The translations under genes were made by a program, and so were the position numbers. A stretch of DNA of 64,000 nucleotides from VFKU01 sp038916785. Lineage in GTDB: Bacteria > Hydrogenedentota > Hydrogenedentia > Hydrogenedentales > GCA-2746185. The DNA is taken from positions 16,413-80,412 of the forward strand of contig JBCLBO010000003.1 of NCBI GenBank assembly GCA_038916785.1, in the 5' to 3' direction. Within the stretch, counting starts at the first letter, position 1; each line of letters begins with the position of its first letter. This document shows, piece by piece, positions 8,899-18,028 of the stretch. The notes beneath the pieces were generated by a model. That model worked only from the letters and a program-made list of their open reading frames with translations. It was not told where the DNA came from and did not search any database.

Positions 8899-9489
8899 TT
8901 GAAGCGCGCCGATATCCGAGAACTACATTACATCGTGCACATCGAAACCGTGCCAAGCATCCTTGAACGCGGGATTCTCTCACACGATTTGGCGGAGCGA
9001 GTGCCTCACATCTCAATCGCGATGGAAGAAATTCAAGTTCGACGAGCCAACAAACAAATCCCTGGGGCGCGTACCCTACACGAGTACGCAAATCTCTATT
9101 TCGACGCATGGAACCCGATGCTCAGCAAGGTCCGAGACCGCAACGACCAAATCTGCATACTGCGGGTTAGTCCAGCGGTCCTGGATCTGCCGAATGTCAT
9201 TGTGGCGGACCGTAACGCATCGAGCCGCTGGGCGAGATTCCTTACCACAGACGTGGGAATCGCCGTATTGGACTCTGCCCTGCTGTTTGCGCGAGACTGG
9301 AGGCATCCCGGTGACCAAATCGAAGAATGGCGTCACAAGTCCATAAAGTGTGCGGAGACATTGATTCCAGATTCCGTCGCAGCAAGGCATATTGTAGGGG
9401 TCTACCTTGCAAACGACCGCGCACTCGCGTCTTGGAACGCTTTGAATACTGAGTTGCCTGCGAGCGTCGATAGAATGAGATTTTTCTAA
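8899..9489 (+). CDS. darT: DarT-family DNA ADP-ribosyltransferase toxin
   Basis: A 196-residue protein starting at TTG with a GGGAGAG ribosome site just upstream. It matches the DarT (former DUF4433) pattern: N-terminal ELHYIVHIETVPSILERG, a HEYANLYFDAWNPML segment at about 61-75, and KCAETLIPDSV, whose Glu153 sits where the catalytic glutamate of DarT is found. DarT uses NAD+ to ADP-ribosylate thymidine in single-stranded DNA, blocking replication; DarTG pairs act as toxin-antitoxin and anti-phage modules. The macrodomain antitoxin gene starts 11 bases after the stop, which strongly supports the call. The catalytic glutamate assignment is inferred from the motif, not from an alignment. Confidence 0.88.
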   Translation: MKRADIRELHYIVHIETVPSILERGILSHDLAERVPHISIAMEEIQVRRANKQIPGARTLHEYANLYFDAWNPMLSKVRDRNDQICILRVSPAVLDLPNVIVADRNASSRWARFLTTDVGIAVLDSALLFARDWRHPGDQIEEWRHKSIKCAETLIPDSVAARHIVGVYLANDRALASWNALNTELPASVDRMRFF

Positions 9490-9500
9490 CGGGGGCGTCA

Positions 9501-10628
9501 ATGAAAGTTCTTGTCGGCGACATGTTCGAGTCGCCCGCGCAGACGCTGGTAAACACCGTCAATTGCGTCGGGATCATGGGCAAAGGAATAGCGCTTGAAT
9601 TTAAGAAGCGATTCCCCGATATGTTTGACGACTACGTTCAGCGCTGTGAGCGAAACGAGGTCCGCCCTGGCGTGCCCTATCTTTATCGATCGATGCTGCC
9701 TCCGCAGATCGTTAACTTTCCAACCAAGGACCACTGGAAATCTGTGTCCCGAATCGAGGACATCGAACACGGACTGGAAAATCTGGTCGCGCACGTTGGA
9801 GACTGGGAAATCACTTCCTTGGCTCTGCCGCCACTCGGCTGCGGCAACGGCCAATTGGAGTGGCGTGACGTTGGCCCGCTCATTTACCGATACACATCTC
9901 AAATGGAAGTCCCTGTCGAGCTCTACGCTCCATACGGAACGCATCCCCGTGAATTGACCTTAGATTTTCTGAAAAAGCCAGGCCGGACCGCTGGCGCCAG
10001 TCGGGCCAGGGCCGAGAACGGCAGTCAAACCAGCCTGAACCCGGCTTGGGTAGCCCTTGTGGAGATACTCAGTCGCATCGAGTCTCAGCCCTACCACTGG
10101 CCCGTCGGCCGCACGGTCTTTCAGAAAATTGCGTACGTCGCGGCACGTGAAGGACTGCCGCTGGCGCTCGACTACCGCAAGGGCAGTTTCGGACCTTTTA
10201 GTGCCGGACTGAAAAACGTCCAGACACGACTTGTGAACAGCAATCTGCTCCAAGAAAAACGCGCAGGCCGTATGTTTCGCGTGCTGGTCGGACCAAATTA
10301 CAAGCGCATCCGTAAAGACTACGAACAAGCGTTGTCGCGCTGGACCGATACCATTGAGAAAACTGCCGACCTCTTCGCGCGGATGAACACACATCAAGCC
10401 GAGATCGCCGCTACGGTTCTATTCGAGGCCGACGCCCTAAAAAGCCAACGAAGCGTCCCTCCCACCGAAGGCCAACTCCTGTCCGCTGTCATGGATTGGA
10501 AGCAAAAGAGGAAACCTCCCCTCGACAAGGGTGAGGTCGCCTCTACCATCCGAAACCTCGGCGTTTTGAGTTGGTTGGACGTTCAATACGATCCTGAATT
10601 GGCCGTTCCGTCGGAAGAGACAGTCTGA
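9501..10628 (+). CDS. darG: DarG-type macrodomain antitoxin
   Basis: A 375-residue two-domain protein. Residues 1 to about 155 form a macrodomain (MKVLVGDMFES, NTVNCVGIMGKGIALEF, LALPPLGCGNGQLEW) that binds ADP-ribose and in this family removes the DarT mark from DNA. Residues about 170-375 form a second domain (SYHW-like QPYHWPVGRTVFQKI, FGPFSAGL), corresponding to the part of DarG2-type proteins that binds and inhibits DarT. Length suits the DarTG2 class. It is downstream of darT with an 11-base gap, so the two are co-transcribed. A hairpin pair follows the stop. Confidence 0.88.
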   Translation: MKVLVGDMFESPAQTLVNTVNCVGIMGKGIALEFKKRFPDMFDDYVQRCERNEVRPGVPYLYRSMLPPQIVNFPTKDHWKSVSRIEDIEHGLENLVAHVGDWEITSLALPPLGCGNGQLEWRDVGPLIYRYTSQMEVPVELYAPYGTHPRELTLDFLKKPGRTAGASRARAENGSQTSLNPAWVALVEILSRIESQPYHWPVGRTVFQKIAYVAAREGLPLALDYRKGSFGPFSAGLKNVQTRLVNSNLLQEKRAGRMFRVLVGPNYKRIRKDYEQALSRWTDTIEKTADLFARMNTHQAEIAATVLFEADALKSQRSVPPTEGQLLSAVMDWKQKRKPPLDKGEVASTIRNLGVLSWLDVQYDPELAVPSEETV

Positions 10629-10633
10629 CCCAT

Positions 10634-10696
10634 CGCGCGTTCCAACGCGCGTAAATTGCCGACGCATTCGGTAAAATAGGTTTTACTCTATTTTAC
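10634..10696 (+). terminator. Two hairpins downstream of darG
   Basis: CGCGCGTT at 10634-10641 pairs with AACGCGCG at 10644-10651. GTAAAATAG at 10671-10679 pairs perfectly with CTATTTTAC at 10688-10696. Neither is followed by a run of Ts, so intrinsic termination is only possible. They close the darTG unit and lie between convergent genes. Confidence 0.4.
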
Positions 10697-10803
10697 TCCC
10701 CCCGATTTTTGGTCCAGTCAGAGTGAGAGGATGACCTCGGGTGTGGTGGCGTTGGTGGAACGCAAGGAGGCCGTAGGCTGGCTGGATCGGAACTGAGGGC
10801 GCT

Positions 10804-11838
10804 TCACTCTGGAACGTCGATGACGACCATGCGCTGCGGGTACTTGCCGAGCTTTAATCGCTTTATCTCGCGATAGGTGGCAGTGTCGATGATGGAGAGG
10901 TCGTCGCTGCCCCGATTGGAGACGTATGCGAATTTGCCGTCGCCGCTGAAGACGAGGGCGTTGGGGTCGGTGCCGACGGGGATGTTTGTGACGTGCTCCA
11001 GTCCGGGGTGGGTGTAGACCGCGACGAAATTGAGTGCGCTGCCGTTGCACCATAGTTCAGTCTCGGCGGGGTTGAGCGTGATGCCGTGGTTGACGTTGTG
11101 CGGGTAGGCCTTGGGCATGGGGACTTCGCGGCCGAGGCCGGGCAGGTGGATCGTGCGTTGTTCGCGCGTCTTGGGGTCGAGCACGATGAAGCCGTGCAAC
11201 CACGACTGCTGGACGTAGATCCGCGATTCGTCGCGGGTGACTGTGAAGGGCCGGACCGCGTCCCGAAAGTTGAACACATCTGTAACTTCAAGCGATTTCA
11301 CGTCGATGACGTTGAGCGTGTCGTTCATCATTGTGCCGACGTAGAGCTGCTCGCCGTTTGCAGACAGCTCCGTGCCGTGGCCACCGTGGCCAATCCAGAT
11401 TTTCTTGATGACGGCGCGTTTCTCGACGTCCACGACAGCGAGCCACCAAGTGTCGTAGTAAGGCACGAAGACCAGTTTGCCGTCGGCAGATGCGCACATG
11501 TGGTGCGGCATTCCGTCCAGATCCATGCGCCAGCGGATCTGATCGGTTACAGTGTCGATCGCAATGAGTTCACCGGTCTCCCCCACGTTCTTCGCACGCG
11601 AACCGGGCATGTCGCCGTGGATACGATTGACGTACAGCGTCTTGTTGTCAGGCGATTTGGTGACGTAGTCCATGTAGAAGCCGATCTGAATTTCAGCGGC
11701 GACTTCGTGTTCGGGGATTGAGACTTTTGATATCTGGCCGCTGTTCGTGTTGTGGATGTAGAGGAATTCCTTCGCGTACACCGAGGGGATGCCGAGTGTG
11801 AGAGCGGCGGCGATGGCGAGACAAGGACGTTGCAGCAT
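10804..11838 (-). CDS. Secreted YVTN-type beta-propeller protein
   Basis: A 344-residue protein with a signal peptide of about 22 residues ending SVYA before KEFLYIHNT. The mature part is made of repeated blades (SPDNKTLYVNR, SADGKLVFVPY, SANGEQLYVG, SGDGKFAYVSNRG with DLSIIDT), the pattern of YVTN/NHL-like beta-propellers of about seven blades. It should be exported to the periplasm or surface; binding partner unknown. A strong AGGAGG site seven bases before the ATG lies at the very end of the upstream aldo/keto reductase gene, two bases from its stop, so the two genes are co-transcribed. Confidence 0.85.
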   Translation of the reverse strand: MLQRPCLAIAAALTLGIPSVYAKEFLYIHNTNSGQISKVSIPEHEVAAEIQIGFYMDYVTKSPDNKTLYVNRIHGDMPGSRAKNVGETGELIAIDTVTDQIRWRMDLDGMPHHMCASADGKLVFVPYYDTWWLAVVDVEKRAVIKKIWIGHGGHGTELSANGEQLYVGTMMNDTLNVIDVKSLEVTDVFNFRDAVRPFTVTRDESRIYVQQSWLHGFIVLDPKTREQRTIHLPGLGREVPMPKAYPHNVNHGITLNPAETELWCNGSALNFVAVYTHPGLEHVTNIPVGTDPNALVFSGDGKFAYVSNRGSDDLSIIDTATYREIKRLKLGKYPQRMVVIDVPE

Positions 11839-11840
11839 GA

Positions 11841-13007
11841 TCAGGCCTCCTGTAGGCGCTTCTGTTTTTCGCCGGAGAGCAGCGCGTGGGCTTCGGCTAG
11901 GGCGGCGGGGATGGTGGCGGCGTGCGGGGAATGATTGAGGACCGGGAGGAGATCGACGTCGGCGAGTTTGTCGGCTTTTTGGCCGGGGAACCAGGCGCCG
12001 CCGTTTCCGAGCATGTTGTAGCGCATTTTCCCGTAGTCGAGCATGTCGTAGGCGATGGCTAGGTTTCGCAGGCGGAGAATCCAGCGCATGTTGATCTGGC
12101 CGGGGGTCTCGGCCCAGTCGGGGAGGCCGAGGTCCCAGGTGGAGGCCCAGTGGTCGCCGAGTTTCTTCACGAGTTCATCTTGCAGACGTTTGTGGATCGC
12201 GGGCAGGAGTTCGCCGGCGCGATCGAGGTGTTTGACGGTTTCCATGTGGATGTCGAAATCGGTGGGCCGTGATGCGCCGCAGGAGAGTGTGTGTACTTGT
12301 GGATGCGAGAGGCAGAAGAGGCCGTTGAAGACCATGGGGTGCAGGGGCGCGCAGAGTTCGACGAGTTTGGGACTGGGTTTGTAGAGGAGGCCGCCTTTGT
12401 CGTTTGGGCTGATGATGAAGACGCCCATGTCGAGGCGGGTGGCCTCTTCGATGGCGGTCCAGTTTTCTTGGAAGATGTAGTACCAGTGCAGATTGATGTG
12501 GTCGAAGTGGCCGGTGCGGATTGCCTTGAGGATGATGGAGCAGGGTGCGTGGGTGGAGAATCCGATATCGCGGATGCGGCCGGCCTGTTTCCATTGCTGG
12601 ACGAGCGGCAGGCACCGAAGCGTATTTTCGAAGTCGTTGTCGTCGTTGATTCCGTGGAAGGAGAAGATATCGAGGTAGTCGACGCCGAGCAGGCCGATGC
12701 TTTTCTCGAAGGTGGCCTCGAATTTTTTGACGTCGGCCATCGGGCCGACCTTGGTCTGGAGGAGTAATTTTTCGCGCGGGAGTTTTGGGATGACCTTGCC
12801 CAGTTGATATTCGCTGGTGCCGTAGCCGCGCGCGGTTTCGATGTGCGTGACGCCGAGCTCCCAGGCGTGCAGGATGGTGGCTTCGAGGTTGCGCTGGCTC
12901 TCGTCGCTGACGGGGTCGCCGCTTTTCCACGACTGCTGGTAGCGCATGCCGCCGCAACTGATGACGGGCATTTGGAACTCGGTCTTGCCGAAACGGCGGT
13001 ACTTCAT
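11841..13007 (-). CDS. Aldo/keto reductase family protein
   Basis: A 388-residue NAD(P)H-dependent oxidoreductase fold. The N-terminus KYRRFGKTEFQMPVISCGG is typical of the bacterial AKR branch. The expected catalytic tetrad is partly seen: Tyr62 in ARGYGTSE, Lys86 in LLQTKVGP and His118 in FSFHGIN, while the usual Asp before the Tyr is Glu57 (HIETARGYG). The C-terminal part beyond about residue 260 is longer than the minimal barrel, as in the 4Fe-4S or alcohol-type sub-branch, but I see no ferredoxin cysteine cluster. The substrate is unknown. It precedes the beta-propeller gene with a 2-base gap. Confidence 0.85.
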   Translation of the reverse strand: MKYRRFGKTEFQMPVISCGGMRYQQSWKSGDPVSDESQRNLEATILHAWELGVTHIETARGYGTSEYQLGKVIPKLPREKLLLQTKVGPMADVKKFEATFEKSIGLLGVDYLDIFSFHGINDDNDFENTLRCLPLVQQWKQAGRIRDIGFSTHAPCSIILKAIRTGHFDHINLHWYYIFQENWTAIEEATRLDMGVFIISPNDKGGLLYKPSPKLVELCAPLHPMVFNGLFCLSHPQVHTLSCGASRPTDFDIHMETVKHLDRAGELLPAIHKRLQDELVKKLGDHWASTWDLGLPDWAETPGQINMRWILRLRNLAIAYDMLDYGKMRYNMLGNGGAWFPGQKADKLADVDLLPVLNHSPHAATIPAALAEAHALLSGEKQKRLQEA

Positions 13008-13050
13008 GTGGGCTCCCCGGACGATGCGCCTCCCGCGCGGAGCATTTAGA

Positions 13051-16000
13051 TTACTTTGTGGCGGCGCGCAATTCCAACCCGTGGACGAGTTGGACGAGGT
13101 CTTCGGGCCTGAAGGGTTTCAAGAGGAAGCCGTCGGCACCGCATTCGCGCAGGAGATCGAGGTTGCGGTCGATGGGTTTGGCGGTGACCATGTACACCTT
13201 GATGCCTTCGAGTGCTCGATTGTTTTTGAGGCGGCGGCAGGTCTCCCATCCGTCCATGCCGGGCATGGCGATGTCGAGCAGGACGAGGCCGAACTCGCGG
13301 CCGGCGGCGCGATCGAGGCCCGCCTCGCCGGAGGAGCAGACCTCGGTTTCGTAGCCTTCGGCGTTGAGGCATCGGCGCATGAAGGTGAGGATTTCGGGGT
13401 CGTCGTCGATGCAGAGGACCTTGTTGCCGATGGGTTCCGCGGAGCGCAGGCCGCGATTCATGGCGTTGTGGATTCCGCTGAGGAGTGTGCTCTTTCGGAA
13501 GTTGGTCTTGATGCGGGCGGCCACCGCGCTGCGATGCCGCTCGAAGAGCGGGTCGTCGGCGGTGAGCAGGAGAATGGGGACGCCCTTGCCGAGCGGATGC
13601 GCGAGGAGGGCGTCGAGCATCGGCTCATCTTTGAGGGGGGCCTCGGCGTCGAACAGGATGCAGTCGGGTCCGTGGCGTTCGAGGAGATCGATTGCGCGAT
13701 CGAGGGTGGTGGCGTGGATCATGTCCATGCCTTCGGCCTGGAGCAGGTGGCGGACCTGGTTGCTCAAGGCGCGGTCGCGCGAGACGAGCTGGACGAGCGT
13801 GTGGGTCTCCTGGCCGGCGGGTTGGCGCGCCTGTTGGCTGGTTTCGGCGAGCGCGAGCACGAAGCGGAAGACGCTGCCCTTGCCGACTTCGCTCTGGACG
13901 GCGATGGTGCTGCCGTGCAGGCGCACGATGTCGTGGACGATGGCGAGGCCGATGCCGGTGCCGCCGTATTTGCGCGTCGAGGAGGCGTCGTACTGATAGA
14001 AGCGCGTGAAGATTTTGTCTAGCGCTTCCTTCGGGATACCGATGCCGGTGTCGGAGACGGTGACCTCTACTTCGCGTGGGCCGACGTTGAGCCGCAGGTC
14101 GATGCGGCCGCCCTTGGTGTTGAACTTGAGCGCGTTCGAGAGGAGGTTGTTGAAGACCTGGCCCATTTTGCCCTTGTCGCCTTCGACGGGCACGGGCAGG
14201 CCCGGCGCGTCGAGCGTGACGGTGATGCCCAGGCCGTCGGCGAGCGGCTTGAGGACCTGGATGCTGGAGCGGGCGCACTCGGCGAGATCGAAGGTGTAGA
14301 AGACGAGGCGTTCGTCGCCGCGGTGCAGGCGCGAGAAATCGAGCAGGTTTTCGATGAGGGTGACCAGCTTCTCGATGTTTCGCAGGCTGATTTCGAGGTA
14401 TTCCTGTTGGGTTTTGTTGATGGCGCCCGCTTTGCCGCCCAGGATCATATCGGTATAGCCCATGACGGAGACGAGCGGCGTGCGCAGTTCGTGGGAGACG
14501 TTGGACAAGAGGTTCGTCTTCATTTCGTCGAGCGTCTTGAGTTCGTCGTTGGCCTCGGCGAGTTTTTCGCGCGCGCGGCTGACTTCTTCGAGGGAGAGTT
14601 GCAAGTTGACGAGTAGCTGGGCGTTTCGGATGGCCGCGGCGAGGTGAGGGGCCATCTGTTCGAGCGTCTCGGCGTGCGCTGGGGTGAAGGCGGCCGGGGA
14701 TTTCGCGCCGAGGTTGAGCGTGCCGATGATGCGGCCCGTGGCGTAGAGCGGCACGCAGAGGCAACTGCGCACGAAATCGGGGAACTGTTCGCGCGGGAAT
14801 TCCTTGGCGACGCGTAGGTCCTCGACGCGCAGGCAGCGCCGCTCGCGCGCGACCCAGGCGGCGTAGGAGTCTTGGCCGTCGAGCGTGAACGTGTAGCCCT
14901 CCCCCACCGCTTCATCGGGCCACAACTGCCGGCCGTCGAAGCGGAGCCCTTCGTCGCCGAGCAGCGCGACGGAGGCGTAGTCGAAGCGCACGAGTTTACG
15001 CAGTTCGGCGACGAGGCTCTCGTAGAGACGGCCGGCCTCGAGGCTCGAGTTGATCACGTTGGCGATTTGGTTGATGGCGCTGATGCGCTCGGAGCGTTCG
15101 CGGGCCTCTTCTTCGAGGCGGACGCTTCGGGTGACGTCGCGGATGTTGCCTTCGATGCCGACGACTTGTCCGCGATCGTCCATCATCCGGCTGCGGGTGA
15201 GTTCCACGCAGATGGTGCGGCCGTCTTGCCGGCGCATCCAGATTCGCGCGCGCTCGTCGCCCTCGGCGATGTCGAGACCGGCGGACGAGGGGTCCATCTC
15301 GATGGGGTCGATGAACATGTCGCGCAGGCTTCGGCCGACGGCCTGCCCGACGCTCTCGAATCCGAGAATGGCGCCGGCGGCGGGGTTGAGGAAGGTGAGG
15401 TCGCCCTGGCGGTTGGTCTGGTAGATTCCGTCGCGCAGGGAGTGGACAAGGCTGCGGTAGCGCTCCTCCGAGGTTTCCAACTGTTGCATGTTGCGGTTGA
15501 GGGTGAGGGCCATGCGGTTGAAGGATTGGGCCAGTTCCTCGATTTCGTCGCCGGTGCCGATTTTGAGTTTCAGGTCGAAATCGCCTTGGCGGATGATCTG
15601 CGCGCCTTCGTTGAGCAAGGAGAGGGGCCGGATGATGTTGTTGTGCACGTTTCGATAGGCGCGCACGCACAGGATCACGATGAACAGGATGCATCCGGCC
15701 AGGGCGAGCGCGGCGAATCGATTGATCGTAGCGAAGACCAGTTTGGTGGGCCGGTAGGTGATGAACCAGATGCCGCCGTTGTTAAACTTCACTTCATCGA
15801 GGCGCTTGTAGGAGAGCAGGACGGATTCGCCGGGTCCGTCGCTGCGGGCGTGGTACGCGGGGAATTGAATTGTGCCGGACGCGGGGAACTCGATAATCCG
15901 TTTTTTCAGTGTCTCGTCGATCATCGTGGGCTCGTCGATCATCGTGGGCGAGATCTCGATGGTGCCTGTCTCGGGATTGGGTAGGAGTGTGACGCAGATA

Positions 16001-16689
16001 ATTCCGATCCCGGGGAGGTCGATGGCCATCTGGTAGTTGTTCAGGCGGTCGGCGTCTTCTTGGCGCGGGGCCGTCTCGCCCAGTGCGTTTTTTAGGATGG
16101 AGTCGATGCCCAATTCCACGAGGACGTAGCCCGCCGGCTGCGGGGCGCCGGGCCCGGCGATGGGCGCGAGAATGACGCCGGCGAATTGGCCCGTGGGCAG
16201 ACTGACTAAATCGACGAACTGCGCTTCGCTCGGCGCGTTGCTTCGATATTCTTGGATGTCGCGCGGGGGCGTCTCGCGTCCGAAGTAGTAGACCAGTTTG
16301 CCGTTCGAATCGTAGATCGCGACCAAGGTATCTGCGTCCTGCGGATCGGCGTCCTGCCAGGCGAGCAGCGGCGAGAAGGTTTGCCGAAGGGCTTTGGCGG
16401 ACTCGGAGTCCGCGGTGATGGGGGCGGCAGCCTGGGAGAGTAATCGGAGTGTGGCGGGATCTTCGATGAATCCCCTGGCCAGCCGTAGCCGGTCGGCCGC
16501 GGCGCGCCCGATGCCGTTGGCGGTTTTGGCGGCGACCGTGCTCAGGGTTTGCTCGACCGAGATTTTCTGTTGCCGGTGTGCGGTGTAGTAGCCGATGGCC
16601 CAGGCCAGCGTCATCGGCAGGATGCTGACCCAGAGGATGGAGGTCAGGATTTTGCGTTCGATTCCGGGCCGAGATTGCCGCCGTCTCAT
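13051..16689 (-). CDS. Hybrid sensor histidine kinase, HAMP-PAS-GAF-HisKA-HATPase-REC-REC
   Basis: A 1212-residue membrane sensor. A transmembrane helix at about 14-34 and another at about 323-343 bracket a periplasmic sensor of about 290 residues. Then follow HAMP (345-400), PAS (405-525), GAF (540-690), HisKA with phospho-acceptor His733 (NVSHELRTPL), an HATPase domain (N-box FNNLLSNALKF, G-boxes DTGIGIP and GGTGIGLAI), and two receivers at about 964-1077 and 1089-1205. The second receiver has the acidic triad 1095-1097, Asp1139 and Lys1191. The first keeps Asp1014 but lacks the N-terminal acidic pair. It starts 19 bases after the HTH-receiver gene and is probably its cognate kinase. A short tandem duplication (TMIDEP/TMIDET) lies in the sensor. 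Confidence 0.93.
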   Translation of the reverse strand: MRRRQSRPGIERKILTSILWVSILPMTLAWAIGYYTAHRQQKISVEQTLSTVAAKTANGIGRAAADRLRLARGFIEDPATLRLLSQAAAPITADSESAKALRQTFSPLLAWQDADPQDADTLVAIYDSNGKLVYYFGRETPPRDIQEYRSNAPSEAQFVDLVSLPTGQFAGVILAPIAGPGAPQPAGYVLVELGIDSILKNALGETAPRQEDADRLNNYQMAIDLPGIGIICVTLLPNPETGTIEISPTMIDEPTMIDETLKKRIIEFPASGTIQFPAYHARSDGPGESVLLSYKRLDEVKFNNGGIWFITYRPTKLVFATINRFAALALAGCILFIVILCVRAYRNVHNNIIRPLSLLNEGAQIIRQGDFDLKLKIGTGDEIEELAQSFNRMALTLNRNMQQLETSEERYRSLVHSLRDGIYQTNRQGDLTFLNPAAGAILGFESVGQAVGRSLRDMFIDPIEMDPSSAGLDIAEGDERARIWMRRQDGRTICVELTRSRMMDDRGQVVGIEGNIRDVTRSVRLEEEARERSERISAINQIANVINSSLEAGRLYESLVAELRKLVRFDYASVALLGDEGLRFDGRQLWPDEAVGEGYTFTLDGQDSYAAWVARERRCLRVEDLRVAKEFPREQFPDFVRSCLCVPLYATGRIIGTLNLGAKSPAAFTPAHAETLEQMAPHLAAAIRNAQLLVNLQLSLEEVSRAREKLAEANDELKTLDEMKTNLLSNVSHELRTPLVSVMGYTDMILGGKAGAINKTQQEYLEISLRNIEKLVTLIENLLDFSRLHRGDERLVFYTFDLAECARSSIQVLKPLADGLGITVTLDAPGLPVPVEGDKGKMGQVFNNLLSNALKFNTKGGRIDLRLNVGPREVEVTVSDTGIGIPKEALDKIFTRFYQYDASSTRKYGGTGIGLAIVHDIVRLHGSTIAVQSEVGKGSVFRFVLALAETSQQARQPAGQETHTLVQLVSRDRALSNQVRHLLQAEGMDMIHATTLDRAIDLLERHGPDCILFDAEAPLKDEPMLDALLAHPLGKGVPILLLTADDPLFERHRSAVAARIKTNFRKSTLLSGIHNAMNRGLRSAEPIGNKVLCIDDDPEILTFMRRCLNAEGYETEVCSSGEAGLDRAAGREFGLVLLDIAMPGMDGWETCRRLKNNRALEGIKVYMVTAKPIDRNLDLLRECGADGFLLKPFRPEDLVQLVHGLELRAATK

Positions 16690-16708
16690 GGGGTTCCCGG
16701 CGGGCGGT

Positions 16709-17299
16709 TTATACGACCGGCCGTCCCTTGCCGATCAGTTCTTGGACTTTTTCCTGGAGCTGATCCACTTTGAAGGGTTTTGGGAGGTATTCGTCGGCGC
16801 CGCACTCGAAGATGCGCTCGATGTCCTCCTCTTTGGTGAGGCAGGTGACGGCCATGATAGGAATGCTGCGGGTAAGCTCGTTGGCCCGCAGGGCCTTGCA
16901 GACTTCGAAGCCGTTAATGTCGGGCATAAGAAAATCGAGCAAAATTAGGTCCGGTGTCATCTGAATGGCCTTGAGACCGACTTCGGTGGCGTTGCTCACT
17001 TTGATGAGTTCGTAACCTTCTTCCGTGAGGATGTTGCTCATGAGGGCGAGCGCGTCGGGGTCGTCGTCGACGACCATCACGCGTTTCTTGGTCGGCTTTT
17101 TCTCCCGCGGAAACATATCGTACTGTTCGCGGAAGGTATCGAGGTCGCGCTCCAGGATGCGGTAGTGGCCGCCGGGAGTCCTGGATGCTTTAATGAGCCC
17201 CTGCTTGATCCAGTTTTTGATGCTGTGATGGGTGACGTGGCAGATGCGCGCGGCTTCGAATGTGGTATAGGCTTTCTGATCTTGGTCGCTTACGGCCAT
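16709..17299 (-). CDS. Response regulator with N-terminal MerR-like HTH and receiver
   Basis: A 196-residue protein with an unusual order, DNA-binding domain first. Residues 10-60 form a MerR/excisionase-type winged helix (TTFEAARICHVTHHSIKNW, then RTPGGHYRI). Residues 73-190 form a receiver with acidic residues 78-80, phospho-acceptor Asp122 (LLDFLMPD) and Lys174 (LPKPF). It lies 19 bases upstream of the hybrid kinase gene, so the pair is probably a two-component phosphorelay. The MerR-like domain suggests direct promoter binding; target genes are not evident. Confidence 0.9.
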   Translation of the reverse strand: MAVSDQDQKAYTTFEAARICHVTHHSIKNWIKQGLIKASRTPGGHYRILERDLDTFREQYDMFPREKKPTKKRVMVVDDDPDALALMSNILTEEGYELIKVSNATEVGLKAIQMTPDLILLDFLMPDINGFEVCKALRANELTRSIPIMAVTCLTKEEDIERIFECGADEYLPKPFKVDQLQEKVQELIGKGRPVV

Positions 17300-17542
17300 T
17301 GCGCCTCCTAACTTGGGTGTTTCAACCCGGCCACTGCAGCGGAAGGTGAGGCCGGGGATGCTCGGTACTATTTTCAGTTTGCTTAGTTTCTCGGAGTATA
17401 GAGGGTCGAAGGGCGTTAGTCAATAGCTGACAAAAGACCGCCAAAGCTGTGAAGGGCCGGTGTTTCGAGGTTGTTTCAGTTTTCGAGTGATCCCTATTTA
17501 TGGGCGTTTACGTACGACGGTGTGCGTATCCGAGTGTATTCA

Positions 17543-18028
17543 CTACGCCCGCTCGCCACCGGCTTGTCGATTGGTCAGTAGCGTGGCCACAGGGCGCATG
17601 CGCCTCGGCATTTTCAGGATTAGGCCCAGGGGTTCGGGCAGGGTGGCCGTAGTCGCCGCGGTGCCCTCGGCTTCGGCGCGGGTGGCTGCCAGCTCGGTGT
17701 GAAGGGTGATCAGCCGGGCCAGGTACGCGGGCTGTTTGCTGAGTGCCATCTCCAGATCGGAGGCGTGGGACTCGTCCAACGCGCCGCTCAGATAAAGCGC
17801 CAGCGTCTCGTCGGAGAAGGGCGCCTCGGGTTCCGCGCGTTGGACTGGCGCTAGGGCGAACCGCAGCAGCCGGGATTCCGCGTCGAGGTCGGCGTGCGCT
17901 TGGCGGCACTCGGGACAGGTGGCGAGGTGTTCGGCGAGTTGTAGGCGGATATCCGCGTCGAGCCGGCCTGCGGCGTATTCTTGCAACGCGTAGTCGGAGT
18001 AGCATTCGTTGGGCGACTCGGGGCTCAT
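17543..18028 (-). CDS. Zinc-finger anti-sigma factor
   Basis: A 161-residue protein with an N-terminal HLATCPEC motif (His-x3-Cys-x2-Cys), the zinc-binding core of ZAS anti-sigma domains. It has no convincing membrane segment, so it is probably soluble, unlike many FecR-type partners. Its ATG overlaps the stop of the ECF sigma gene upstream (ATGA), the classical sigma/anti-sigma arrangement. It should hold the sigma factor inactive until a signal releases it. The C-terminal half resembles no domain I recognise. Confidence 0.8.
   Translation of the reverse strand: MSPESPNECYSDYALQEYAAGRLDADIRLQLAEHLATCPECRQAHADLDAESRLLRFALAPVQRAEPEAPFSDETLALYLSGALDESHASDLEMALSKQPAYLARLITLHTELAATRAEAEGTAATTATLPEPLGLILKMPRRMRPVATLLTNRQAGGERA

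Noticed and set aside
13058..14022. Long plus-strand open frames opposite the hybrid kinase
   Set aside because: They are GC-rich antisense shadows of a well-supported 1212-residue kinase, with Arg/Ala/Gly-biased translations and no domain pattern.
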